Positions 42,757 to 49,803 of a DNA stretch of 64,000 nt are shown piece by piece. A model generated the notes under the pieces. It searched no databases. It saw only the letters and a program-made list of their open reading frames with translations, and was not told the DNA's origin. Numbering within the stretch: the stretch's first letter is position 1; the number at the start of each line of letters is the position of its first letter. A program made the translations under genes and the position numbers. Origin of the DNA: Elusimicrobiota bacterium (GTDB taxonomy: Bacteria; Elusimicrobiota; Elusimicrobia; UBA1565; UBA9628); NCBI GenBank assembly GCA_023213235.1, contig CP096137.1:755587-819586 (forward strand), written 5' to 3'.

Positions 42757-43183
42757 CTACTTGGCGGGAGCGGCGCCCTTCATGTCGAAGGGGCCGTTGA
42801 AGGCGGCGAGGAACTCCGCGCCGCCGAACCCGGCGGCCTTGATCGCGAAGCTCGTCCCGGCGGGCAGCACGGCGTAGCCGCCCGCGGCCACGGTCTCTTC
42901 CTTTCCGGCGATGGTGAGGATGAGCCGGCCTTTGAGCACGACGATCGTCTCGTCGGCCGTGTGCGAGTGCGGGGAAGCGAGTAGCCCTTCGGAAAGCGCA
43001 CAAGCGTCTGGATCGCGTGCGTCTTCGGGTCCTCGTAGACGAGGTGGTATTCGGCGCCGGGCGGCAGCGAGCCCGAGGCCTTCCAGTCGACCGCCGAGGG
43101 CGCCTTGACGACCGGCGCGGCCGCGGGCTGGGCGAAGGCCCAGGTGGTCAGGACGGCGGCGGCGAGGGGAGCGCGCGCGTCAA
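42757..43183 (-). CDS. Secreted cupin-domain protein
   Basis: About 142 aa. With two missing bases restored (G4 42971-42974 and G4 43166-43169) it reads as a signal peptide (TRALPLAAAVLTTWAFAQ) and one cupin barrel with metal-ligand motif PPHSHTADE and GGYAVLPAGTSFAI. The TTG at 43183 is the best start; longer frames run into the tRNA remnant. Small periplasmic cupins bind metals or ligands; the activity is unknown. Confidence 0.7.
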
Positions 43184-43190
43184 AAGAAAG

Positions 43191-43235
43191 TGGTGGCGAG
43201 GGCCAGGATTGAACTGGCGACACCCGGTTTTTCAG
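43191..43235 (-). pseudogene. Partial tRNA-Phe (3' half only)
   Basis: From the anticodon loop (CTGAAAA) through the T arm to an encoded CCA, this matches the 3' half of the intact tRNA-Phe nearby at 42 of 45 positions. Of the three differences, two form a paired change in the T stem (A-T to C-G) and one lies in the T loop. Nothing upstream supplies a matching 5' half: the expected GGCGAGG and D arm are absent. It resembles the displaced att copy left by an integrative element, or a decayed second tRNA. Confidence 0.75.
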
Positions 43236-43351
43236 ACTGGACTACATTTGGGACGAGCCGGGCGAAGAAGTTATTATTTCTTCGTCATTTTTCGGTATGC
43301 CACGACCCCGAAAATGAGCTCTCGTACCGAATTTTTGTCGAGATGTGTCGA

Positions 43352-43375
43352 GATGGGCCCTTTTCAGGGCCCATC
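43352..43375. other. Perfect stem-loop between the tRNA-Phe gene and the partial copy
   Basis: GATGGGCCC-TTTTCA-GGGCCCATC, 9-bp perfect stem. No T-run follows on either strand. It could end or stabilise the tRNA transcript. The remaining sequence between the two tRNA 3' ends is AT-rich and has no gene. Confidence 0.5.
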
Positions 43376-43402
43376 CCGGCGGCACATTACGGATTTCAAA
43401 GA

Positions 43403-43723
43403 TGGTGGCGAGGGACAGGATCGAACTGTCGACACCCGGTTTTTCAGCGTTTTGTTACCGCCCCACTTGGAGCGTGGCCGACCTTCCGACCTCTTCACGT
43501 TACCGTGAAGACCAGACTATATCATCCGCTTCGAGAGCGGTCAGGCGTGTAGTCGTTACGGGTTCCCCAAGGTTTACGTTCCTTGGGGCCTTCCCTCGGT
43601 ATTGTCCTCTGCGACTTGCGTCGCAGGTGGGAGTTCCACCGATATAGCCTAATGCAATTCCCGCCGTCGCCGGCGGGAGGGGCCGATTTGTTGACCGGTG
43701 CTCTACCACTGAGCTACCTCGCC
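43403..43723 (-). tRNA. tRNA-Phe(GAA), split by an intron, CCA encoded
   Basis: The 5' exon is 43723-43694: acceptor GGCGAGG, D arm GCTC-AGTGGTA-GAGC, A26, anticodon stem CCGGT. The 3' exon is 43447-43403: loop CTGAAAA, stem ACCGG, variable GTGTC, T arm GACAG-TTCGATC-CTGTC, acceptor CCTCGCC, A73 and CCA. All stems pair perfectly once the 246 nt between are removed. The anticodon is GAA. The break lies between positions 31 and 32, at the 5' edge of the anticodon loop. Confidence 0.88.
43448..43693 (-). ncRNA. Group I self-splicing intron in tRNA-Phe
   Basis: 246 nt. The 5' exon ends in T and the intron ends in G, the two invariant splice-site bases. The core elements are present in order on the minus strand: a P-like AATTGC, the P7 strands GACTACACG and GATGATATAGTC (the classic R and S elements), and P8 CCGCT-CTCGA-AGCGG. 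Peripheral hairpins include CTGCGAC-GCAA-GTCGCAG and CTTCACG-GTAA-CGTGAAG, both with GNRA loops, and CCCCAAGG...CCTTGGGG. P1 could form between CCGGT and ATCGG across a six-base loop. No homing endonuclease gene is inside. Confidence 0.85.
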
Positions 43724-43799
43724 ACGGACTTACTTGGTAGAACGACGACATTATGCCACATTCCCGGCTAGGTGGCAATGTAGACGATTCTACGGCGTG

Positions 43800-44129
43800 C
43801 TAGTGACCGAACGGCGCGCCGTTCGTCGCCGCCATGACGTACACGAGCCAGGCCATAAAAGCGACCGCCAACACGGCCCCGACCGCAGCCACGACCTTGA
43901 TGAGGCTGATCTTGGCCGAGTCCTTCGGGCCGAAGCACCGATGCAGGACGTACGCAATGGCAAGGACGGGGACCATGATGAGCAACTCTTTGCCGAACAG
44001 CATCGCGAAGATCATCGCCAGAAAATGGACGCCGGTGGAGACGGCGACAATCGACAGGGCGACGAGCATGGCCGCGCCTATGAGAAGATATTTCGCTTGA
44101 TTCGTCATTGGCACAGTTCGCTTGCTCAT
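43800..44129 (-). CDS. Small membrane protein with three helices
   Basis: 109 aa. Three hydrophobic segments (about residues 13-33, 38-60 and 78-100) with a short charged loop GPKDSAKISLIK. No known family. The ATG is 1 nt after the stop of the preceding gene, so it is the last gene of a tight operon (HTH regulator, 374-aa protein, this protein). The base composition is less GC-rich than the chromosome to the left. Confidence 0.6.
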   Translation of the reverse strand: MSKRTVPMTNQAKYLLIGAAMLVALSIVAVSTGVHFLAMIFAMLFGKELLIMVPVLAIAYVLHRCFGPKDSAKISLIKVVAAVGAVLAVAFMAWLVYVMAATNGAPFGH

Positions 44130-44130
44130 G

Positions 44131-45254
44131 TTAAGAGGCCATCACTCGCAGGATGCTCCCGTCCTCGGCGACATGAATCAGCTTGTTCGGCTGGGCGTGG
44201 GTCTTGAGCGGTATGTCGAGCAGCTTCTCGAACTCCCATTTGTTCAGCGCTTCCACGACCGTCGCGTCGAGGCCGAATTCGATGCTAATAGGGTGGCGGG
44301 GCTCCCATTCGGGCCTGCGCTCCGGCGTTCCCGGAGCTTCTAATCGGAGCGGACGGATCTGCTGAATCAGCTCCGCCGTTTCGCCATACTCTTCGCTCAA
44401 GAACGTCCTGCCCTCGTGCTGGAATTCGCCGCGGAACTTCGGCATCGTCTTCACGAGAGGCCCTGAGATCCATTTCTTGGTCCGGGCGATTTCGGAGCTC
44501 CTGTGTTCCAGGGCATCGGCCAGCGTCCGCATCCCGGCGAGGGCCGCGGCGTTCCGGTAATGCCGCGCGAGCTGCAGGTATCGTTCCTCGGTCGAGGGCG
44601 GCTTCAGCTTTTCGTCCCCAGGGGGTCGAAGATGAAGAGCTCGACCGGCTGTCCGTCGTTGGGGAGTGAGGAGATCACGCCGTACTTGTAGTGGGCGACG
44701 TGCGCCGCCTTCTTGGCCGGCAGGTCTTTGGCGGCGCCGCGCACTTGCGAGCGAACGCTTCGCCCGCGCGCTTCATAGACCGCGGTGAAGCCGCCTGAAA
44801 CTACGCGAAAGTCGCATCTTTTGGTCGTGCTCGTGATGCGGGTGATTTCGGCGAGCTTGACCGAGAGCGCTTCGCACATCGTCAGAGTCGCCAACCCAAC
44901 GCCGAGAACCTGGGAGACCGCGCCCGTCCACTCGTGGTCGCCCGACGGACGCAGATGAAGGGCCTGCGTGCCGGCGTCTCGGTACATGGTCCCCGCGAGG
45001 TCGTCGAAGGCCCTGACGATGCGCCGCGCGGGCCCGCAGTCGCGGATGAGGTAGTGGACGGAGGCATAGTGAACCAAAGCGATGGGGCGAACTTTGATTC
45101 CAGATCTCAGGAGGTTCCGGAGAGCCCCGCCGTGCGGGGTGCTGTTCGTGGCGCACGAGCCATCGCCGTCATGGACAGGGATAGAGCACTCGGAGAATAG
45201 ATCGCTGAGGAAGCCGGGAACGCCGGCGAGTGCGCCGACGGCTGAATACAGCAT
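44131..45254 (-). CDS. Unknown protein in an HTH-regulated operon
   Basis: About 374 aa, no signal peptide. Two frames join when one base is added to the C4 run at 44616-44619 (FIFDPLGDEKLKPPSTEE). A strand followed by AVYEARGRSVRSQVRGAAKD is faintly like the core of restriction-type nucleases (E-x-R in place of E-x-K), but this is weak. The C-terminal part is helical and basic. Starts immediately at the end of the regulator gene. I do not recognise the family. Confidence 0.6.
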
Positions 45255-45691
45255 CTACCGGGCTTCGAGCCGCCAGCGTGCTTCGCGTTTACCGAGGCTC
45301 CGTACCGCGATCAGTGCCGCGCGGTTCTTGTCGCGGGGCTTGGATCGGCCGCCTTCCCAGGCCATGACTGCTCCCGCGCTCGCCCCGACCAGCTTCCCGA
45401 AGGCCTCGCGTGATAGACCGAGGCGGGCACGCTGCGAGCGGATCAAATGAGGTCCGAGGTGCGCATTCTTCACCTCTATTCCCGAGACGGTGGGGGCGCA
45501 GTCATGCGCGCTTTATAGTCGGTCTGGAGCTTGGCGTTATCTCGCCGCAATTGGTCCGTGGTCCGGGACAGCTCCGCGACCTTGTGCTTGAGGGAGATGA
45601 CATCCTTCCTGAGCTTGGCGTCGGCCTGGCGCGACACTCGACGAGCCAAGCGCTGGATTTCTTCTCTTAAGACCGCTCCGATATTTGGCAT
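45255..45691 (-). CDS. XRE-family HTH regulator with N-terminal coiled coil
   Basis: About 145 aa. Appears as two small frames, but adding one base to the G5 run at 45492-45496 makes one protein: a coiled coil starting MPNIGAVLREEIQRLARRV, a linker, and an XRE helix-turn-helix (RARLGLSREAFGKLVGAS...AVMAWEGGRSKPR). This coil-plus-HTH order is a familiar single-protein family with this exact start. AGGAGG precedes the ATG. It probably controls the operon that follows without a gap. Confidence 0.8.
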
Positions 45692-45711
45692 GGACTCATC
45701 CTCCTACAGCT

Positions 45712-46314
45712 TTACCGCTTATTGTTGCGCAGAAGTGCTTCCTGGGACTTTTGATCGTAAATAATCTTGAGTGCATGCTCTCGAATCGCCGTATTAGAAC
45801 TTCGAGTCAACTTCGCTAGCGCAGGTGAAAATTCGGTGCCTTCAAGGGCAACGAGGGCATCCATCGAATAGTTGGCTACTAAGGGGTCCTGAGATTCAAT
45901 TCCTTTGTGGAAATCCCATTTGATTGCCTCCGGCAAAGGGTCCAGGTCAGTTGATCCGCCGAGCAACGAGGTCGGCCATAGGTTGCCTGCGAACATCGGA
46001 TGGACAACTGCTCCATTTTCGAGATAGACCATCACAGACCGTCCCGGCTTCAGGAGAGCCTGGACATTTGGGTCGCCCATGCAGAGCGAATGGGAAATAA
46101 GGATGTACGGGAGAGAGACTTTCCCTTTCAGCACGCTTCTTACGCGTAAAATAAAAAATGGACGGGAACCCAGAACCACAGTTCCGCGCACGACGCTTAC
46201 TGCATTTGAGAAATCACGAGCGTCTCCGGGTTTGCAGGAAATCCCGTCTGCTCGGATGTTTGGGGAGAAAAGTGTGATGAAGACTGCGGCTGTGATAGCT
46301 GGTCTAATATTCAT
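45712..46314 (-). CDS. Secreted protein of unknown function
   Basis: 200 aa from the ATG at 46314. Signal peptide (RPAITAAVFITLFSPNIRA), then a beta-rich domain with two Cys, as in small OB-like or NTR-like exported domains (VRGTVVLGSRPFFILRVRSV), and a C-terminal part resembling one or two HEAT-like helix pairs. Codon use is less GC-rich than in the left half of the window. 20 nt upstream of the regulator gene and on the same strand. Confidence 0.55.
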   Translation of the reverse strand: MNIRPAITAAVFITLFSPNIRADGISCKPGDARDFSNAVSVVRGTVVLGSRPFFILRVRSVLKGKVSLPYILISHSLCMGDPNVQALLKPGRSVMVYLENGAVVHPMFAGNLWPTSLLGGSTDLDPLPEAIKWDFHKGIESQDPLVANYSMDALVALEGTEFSPALAKLTRSSNTAIREHALKIIYDQKSQEALLRNNKR

Positions 46315-46335
46315 TTCGGAATCTGGCGACATGCC

Positions 46336-47117
46336 TCACGGTTTCAGCTTCAGCCGTTTGATCCGCGGCACGAATATCTCGTGGAAGCGCTCCAGGGAGT
46401 CGAGCATCCATTTGTACGCCTCGGGCCAGGCCGCTTGGTCGAGGAGCTTCCCGTCGAAATGGGTTTGGATCTGGCTTTCTTTCTTCGTCGGGAGCGGCTC
46501 CCACACCAGGGGAGCTCCGAATTCCTTGTCGATCGCGGCCTTCTCGGTATTCAGTAGCTCGAAGTTCTTCTTTCGATTCGGGCCTTTGATCGCGATGTAG
46601 ACGGCGAGCCGGTTCTGGCTCGCGATGGCGACGTAGAGGAATCCGCCGGTATTGATCGTCATCCAACCCTTCGGTCGCGGGACGGGATAGCGAAGCTTGC
46701 TGCCGGCTTTCTCCGCGTAGTTCCGGAAGCCGGCCCAAAAGTCGAACTGCAGCTTCGTGACGCCGCGCACGCCGTTGGTCGGCGCGCGACCCGGGATGGC
46801 CTGATCCAGGTACGGCTTTAGATGCTCATGGTAGGCGGCTATTCGCGCGGCGATCAGTTTCGGGTCGTTCTCCACGCGTTCGGAGAGGCTCCACCAGGGG
46901 TCCATGTTCCAGATGAGATTAGGCCCGAGCGCAGCCTCGATCTCAGGCTTGTTCGGCTTGAGGAGGGCCGACAGGACGCGGGCGTGTTTTATTTTGCAAT
47001 TCGTGCCGACGTAGTAGGCGTCGTCTTCTGGTTCGTAAAAGAGAGTGATGCCCTCATAAGTTGTCTGCCAACGCGAGAATACGCCGGAAACGAATTGCGC
47101 GCTCTTGTGAAGCCGCC
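46336..47117 (-). pseudogene. DUF4268 protein, 5' end removed by an IS element
   Basis: The C-terminal 190 residues match DUF4268: FWAGFRNYAEKAGSKLRYP, ASQNRLAVYIAIKGPNRKKN, EFGAPLVWEPLP and LDSLERFHEIFVPRIKRL. The frame stays open upstream to the IS border at 47117 with no start codon until ATG 46905, so the N-terminal part has been lost. DUF4268 proteins often carry nuclease-like N-terminal domains and occur in defence-rich regions. The remnant is probably inactive unless the ATG at 46905 is used. Confidence 0.7.
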
Positions 47118-47158
47118 TGTAGCGGTTCAGCCAATCTTGGACACATGCTTACTGACAC

Positions 47159-48127
47159 TTAGGCCATCCCTCCGAGGTTCTCCAACCTGCGGCGATTCAG
47201 CGTCTTGCGCTTGATCGCCGCGCGTCGTTTCAGGATTTTCTTCAGCCTCCCGGCGTACATCTGATTCGGACTCACGTTGAAAATCGAACTGTGGGGCGTC
47301 GCGTTGTAGACCCGCATGAACTCGCGTAGCTTTCGCTGAAGCTCATCCGGCGAGCAGCTGATCTCCAGGCACATCGCCTCTTTGATCTTTCGGTTGAGTC
47401 TCTCGACCTTGCCCTGCGTCTGCGGGTGATACGGCGCCCCGAAGATGTGCCCGATGCCTCTGGCCTTTAAGTAATTTGCCAGGATCTCACCGATGAACCC
47501 TGGCCCGTTGTCGCTGAGCATCTTCGGCTTCGTCCGGGGATTATGACCCTCGCGCCGGGCGTTTTCAAGGGCTTCTTCCATTGCGTCCGCGATCGAGAAC
47601 GACGTCTCGTCGGGCTTGAGCGGCAGTGCCAGCAGCTTTCGTGAAAAATCATCGATCACCGGGATCGCTTTGTAGCGGCCCCAGCCCGGGATAATGAACA
47701 TCGTCGCGTCGCACTGGTAAATCTCGTCGCACCGCGTCGTCTTGTGGCTCCACTGCTTGGCCGCCGGCCGCTGGTCCAACGGGCGAGGCACGATCAGGTT
47801 GTACTTCTTCAGGATTCGGAACACCGTCGACTCCGAGATTGATTCATCTTCCTCGTCGACAAGATGGACCGACAGAAGCCGCGGCGACAGCTCCGGGCGG
47901 TCGTGGGCCACCCGGAGCACTATCGCCTCTTCCCGATCCGTCAGCGCGTTCCACGCGCGCCGCCCACGACCGCGATGCTCAAGCCCATGCGTGCCCTCGG
48001 CCTCGTAGCGTGCCTTCCACGCATAGTAGGTCGAGGATGGGACAGAAACGTCCCTCAGCCGCTTGCGGCGGCCTGGCCCGCGTGATTCCATGCCCTCAAT
48101 AAGGGCTGCTCGCTGGATCGGCTTCAT
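47159..48127 (-). CDS. IS3-type transposase orfB (DDE integrase core)
   Basis: 322 aa. HTH-like start, then the rve catalytic core with Asp in IYQCDATMFIIPG, Asp in MLSDNGPGFIGE and Glu in GKVERLNRKIKEAM. HPQTQGKVER is the usual block. Its frame overlaps the end of orfA and lies +1 to it in the sequence as given. The frame is open upstream across the A6 run at 48156-48161, so a fused product by frameshifting is likely. Confidence 0.9.
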   Translation of the reverse strand: MKPIQRAALIEGMESRGPGRRKRLRDVSVPSSTYYAWKARYEAEGTHGLEHRGRGRRAWNALTDREEAIVLRVAHDRPELSPRLLSVHLVDEEDESISESTVFRILKKYNLIVPRPLDQRPAAKQWSHKTTRCDEIYQCDATMFIIPGWGRYKAIPVIDDFSRKLLALPLKPDETSFSIADAMEEALENARREGHNPRTKPKMLSDNGPGFIGEILANYLKARGIGHIFGAPYHPQTQGKVERLNRKIKEAMCLEISCSPDELQRKLREFMRVYNATPHSSIFNVSPNQMYAGRLKKILKRRAAIKRKTLNRRRLENLGGMA

Positions 48128-48506
48128 CTGAAGCGTCCGGCGGCGTTCTAGAGGCTTTTTTAAGCAGCGAGATCGCCAGCTCTTTGTCGGCCAGCAGGAT
48201 CTTCAGGCGCTCGTTCTCAGACCGCAGGTCCTTGACCTCGCCCTTGCTCGCGTCGCGCATCAAATCGCGTTTGAGCCGCGACTTGCCCGCCTCCATGAAG
48301 TCCTTGACCCAGCTGTAGTACACCGGCGTCGGAATACTTTCCCGCCGACACAGCTCGGTCACCGACATCTCGCGCTTCATGCCTTCCAGCACGATGCGGA
48401 TTTTCTCTTCGGATGAGAACTTCCGGCGCGTCTTGCGGCGCACGTCAGCGATGAACTTCTCGGCCGACTGCGTCGGGACTTCCTTCGTCATCGTGGCTTC
48501 TTCCAT
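48096..48506 (-). CDS. IS3-type transposase orfA (HTH and leucine zipper)
   Basis: 136 aa from the ATG at 48506, which has GGAG 7 nt upstream; the longer frame starts at the IS end and is less likely. HTH (KFSSEEKIRIVLEGM, VTELCRRESIPTPVYYSW) followed by a coiled coil (SENERLKILLADKELAISLL). If the A6 run at 48156-48161 is really A7, orfA would stop soon after ISLLKK and orfB would be in the -1 frame, the normal IS3 layout. Confidence 0.85.
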   Translation of the reverse strand: MEEATMTKEVPTQSAEKFIADVRRKTRRKFSSEEKIRIVLEGMKREMSVTELCRRESIPTPVYYSWVKDFMEAGKSRLKRDLMRDASKGEVKDLRSENERLKILLADKELAISLLKKASRTPPDASDEADPASSPY

Positions 48507-48590
48507 GGTGATACTCCATTTTATCACGGCTCCACGGAAGGACGGCACCAGAACTAGATGTCAGTAACTTTTAACAGCAAAGTGTCCCGT

Positions 48591-49244
48591 TTAAGCTGAC
48601 GTTGAACAGATGAGGACGCCGCGGAATCTGGTTCTTGCCGCAGGCTCCAAGATCAATTCAGTTCCGCAAGGCAGCCGGAGGGTCCCGTCGATCCTTCGCC
48701 GGAGGATCTTCTCGAAATAGCGTCGTCCTGATTTGGTCGCGCCGAAAATAAGACCGATGATGCCGAGGGCGCCGTTTACGTGCCGTGACGGCGACTTCGA
48801 ACGAGGCTTCTTTGCCGAACGCTCGTATTCGGTCAGCCAAATCTCCGCGGCCGAAATCTTGCGGCCGAAGTGAACGAAATTCCAGCCAAGATCGTGAACC
48901 TTCCTGCCCGTCTTTTTCCAGTTGTAGTTGCGGTGCTCGAAGGTCGGTCTAAGAAATGGATCTCGCCTTATCGAGTGGAATCGTTCCTCGAGACTGCCGG
49001 CGCAGTTGAAAGAGAGGCCGGGTTTGTCGCTTTGGCGGACCGGTTTGGAGATGAACTCGAGGTATTTGCGCGCCTTAGCCCGAGGCGGCGCGAAAAGAAT
49101 GAAACGGCAGACGTGCCGGCCAGGATGCTCGACTATCGAGGGGTGAAGATCGAACCCTGCCTTGGAGAGCCGTCGGGGAAACTTATGATCGCGGTCGGTC
49201 GTGTAGCAGTGATCGAATGCGAGTGCGGCCAGCCGGGGCCTCAT
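48591..49244 (-). pseudogene. Unknown protein, 3' end replaced by the IS
   Basis: 217 aa in the current frame, of which about the last six residues come from the IS end. No signal peptide. Basic, with RHVCRFILFAPPRAKARKYLEF and LGIIGLIFGATKSGRRYFEK (the latter might be a membrane-touching segment). No family recognised. It starts 7 nt after the stop of the kinase partner gene, so it was the third gene of that operon before the IS cut it. Confidence 0.55.
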
Positions 49245-49251
49245 CGAGCTG

Positions 49252-49803
49252 TTACCATTCCACGGTCGGCAAGTTTTTTATAGGCAAGTCGCCGAGATAG
49301 AATACATGCGGGGTTCTTGCCCATAGGAGCGGCGTTCCTCCGGTTTCTTTCATGCGCTGGAAGTAACTGGATTGCTCCGCTGGGATAGACTCAAGCTCCT
49401 GATATGATTCCGCAGCGAACGCCATGAAGTCTGACGCTAGAAAATCGTATGCGCCCTGCGTGTCTCTGGAATGTTTGAAATAGACTGCCCGGTGGGAATC
49501 TAACAGTTCCGGTGGGATCACGAAAAAACGCCGCGGGCTAGGCTGGAAGCCACAAGCCCGCAACGACGCCTTAGTAAGCGCCGGATGGAGCGGGGAGAAG
49601 TGGAGTACGTCGTTCCATAGGCAATCCAGGACCGGGAGCCTTACTTTCATCAGATGTTCGCGGTCCGTGTATTTCCGGGCATGCTCCGCGGCAACTGTGG
49701 GGTGAAGTTTGGCGAGGCGATTCAGGGGGTAAAGTGTCTCTCCGACGAGATCGTCGGGAACATGGTGATAGAGCGCGGGAGCCCCGTTCTTCACACGCTC
49801 CAA
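49252..49803 (-). CDS. Uncharacterised partner protein of the kinase-receiver locus
   Basis: 183 aa. Conserved-looking blocks: LYHHVPDDLVGETLYPLNRL, KYTDREHLMKVRLPVLDCLW, NDVLHFSPLHP and TPHVFYLGDLPI. The same gene is present, cut short, behind the second kinase at 62161. I recall similar proteins of unknown function in Bacillus and other phyla ('group-specific protein'), not verified. TTG start with AAGGA six nt before; it overlaps the kinase stop, so the two are translationally coupled. Not a DNA-binding fold by eye; probably the effector or an enzyme. Confidence 0.65.
   Translation of the reverse strand: MERVKNGAPALYHHVPDDLVGETLYPLNRLAKLHPTVAAEHARKYTDREHLMKVRLPVLDCLWNDVLHFSPLHPALTKASLRACGFQPSPRRFFVIPPELLDSHRAVYFKHSRDTQGAYDFLASDFMAFAAESYQELESIPAEQSSYFQRMKETGGTPLLWARTPHVFYLGDLPIKNLPTVEW

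Larger units (their letters stand above)
47118..48609 (-). mobile_element. IS3-type insertion sequence, copy 1
   Basis: 1492 bp, the stretch shared with the second copy at 59029. Ends TGTAGCGGTTCAGCC and (reverse) CTGTTCAACGTCAGC share TGT, TCAGC and GACAC at matching positions, an imperfect terminal repeat. Encodes orfA and orfB on the minus strand. No direct target duplication is visible at the outer borders. The DUF4268 gene is cut on one side and the gene at 48591 on the other. Confidence 0.85.

Noticed and set aside
43680..43723. Reading CCGGT-CAACAAA-TCGG as the anticodon arm of another tRNA
   Set aside because: It lacks T at position 33 and has no matching T arm downstream, whereas the distant 3' exon completes every stem.
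43500..43778. Small open frames inside 43448-43778
   Set aside because: They lie in the group I intron and tRNA. There is no homing endonuclease motif (LAGLIDADG, GIY-YIG, HNH).
45255..45691. A small coiled-coil gene next to a small HTH gene, as in a toxin-antitoxin pair
   Set aside because: Adding one base to the G5 run at 45492 makes a single protein of a known coil-plus-HTH type, so there are not two genes.
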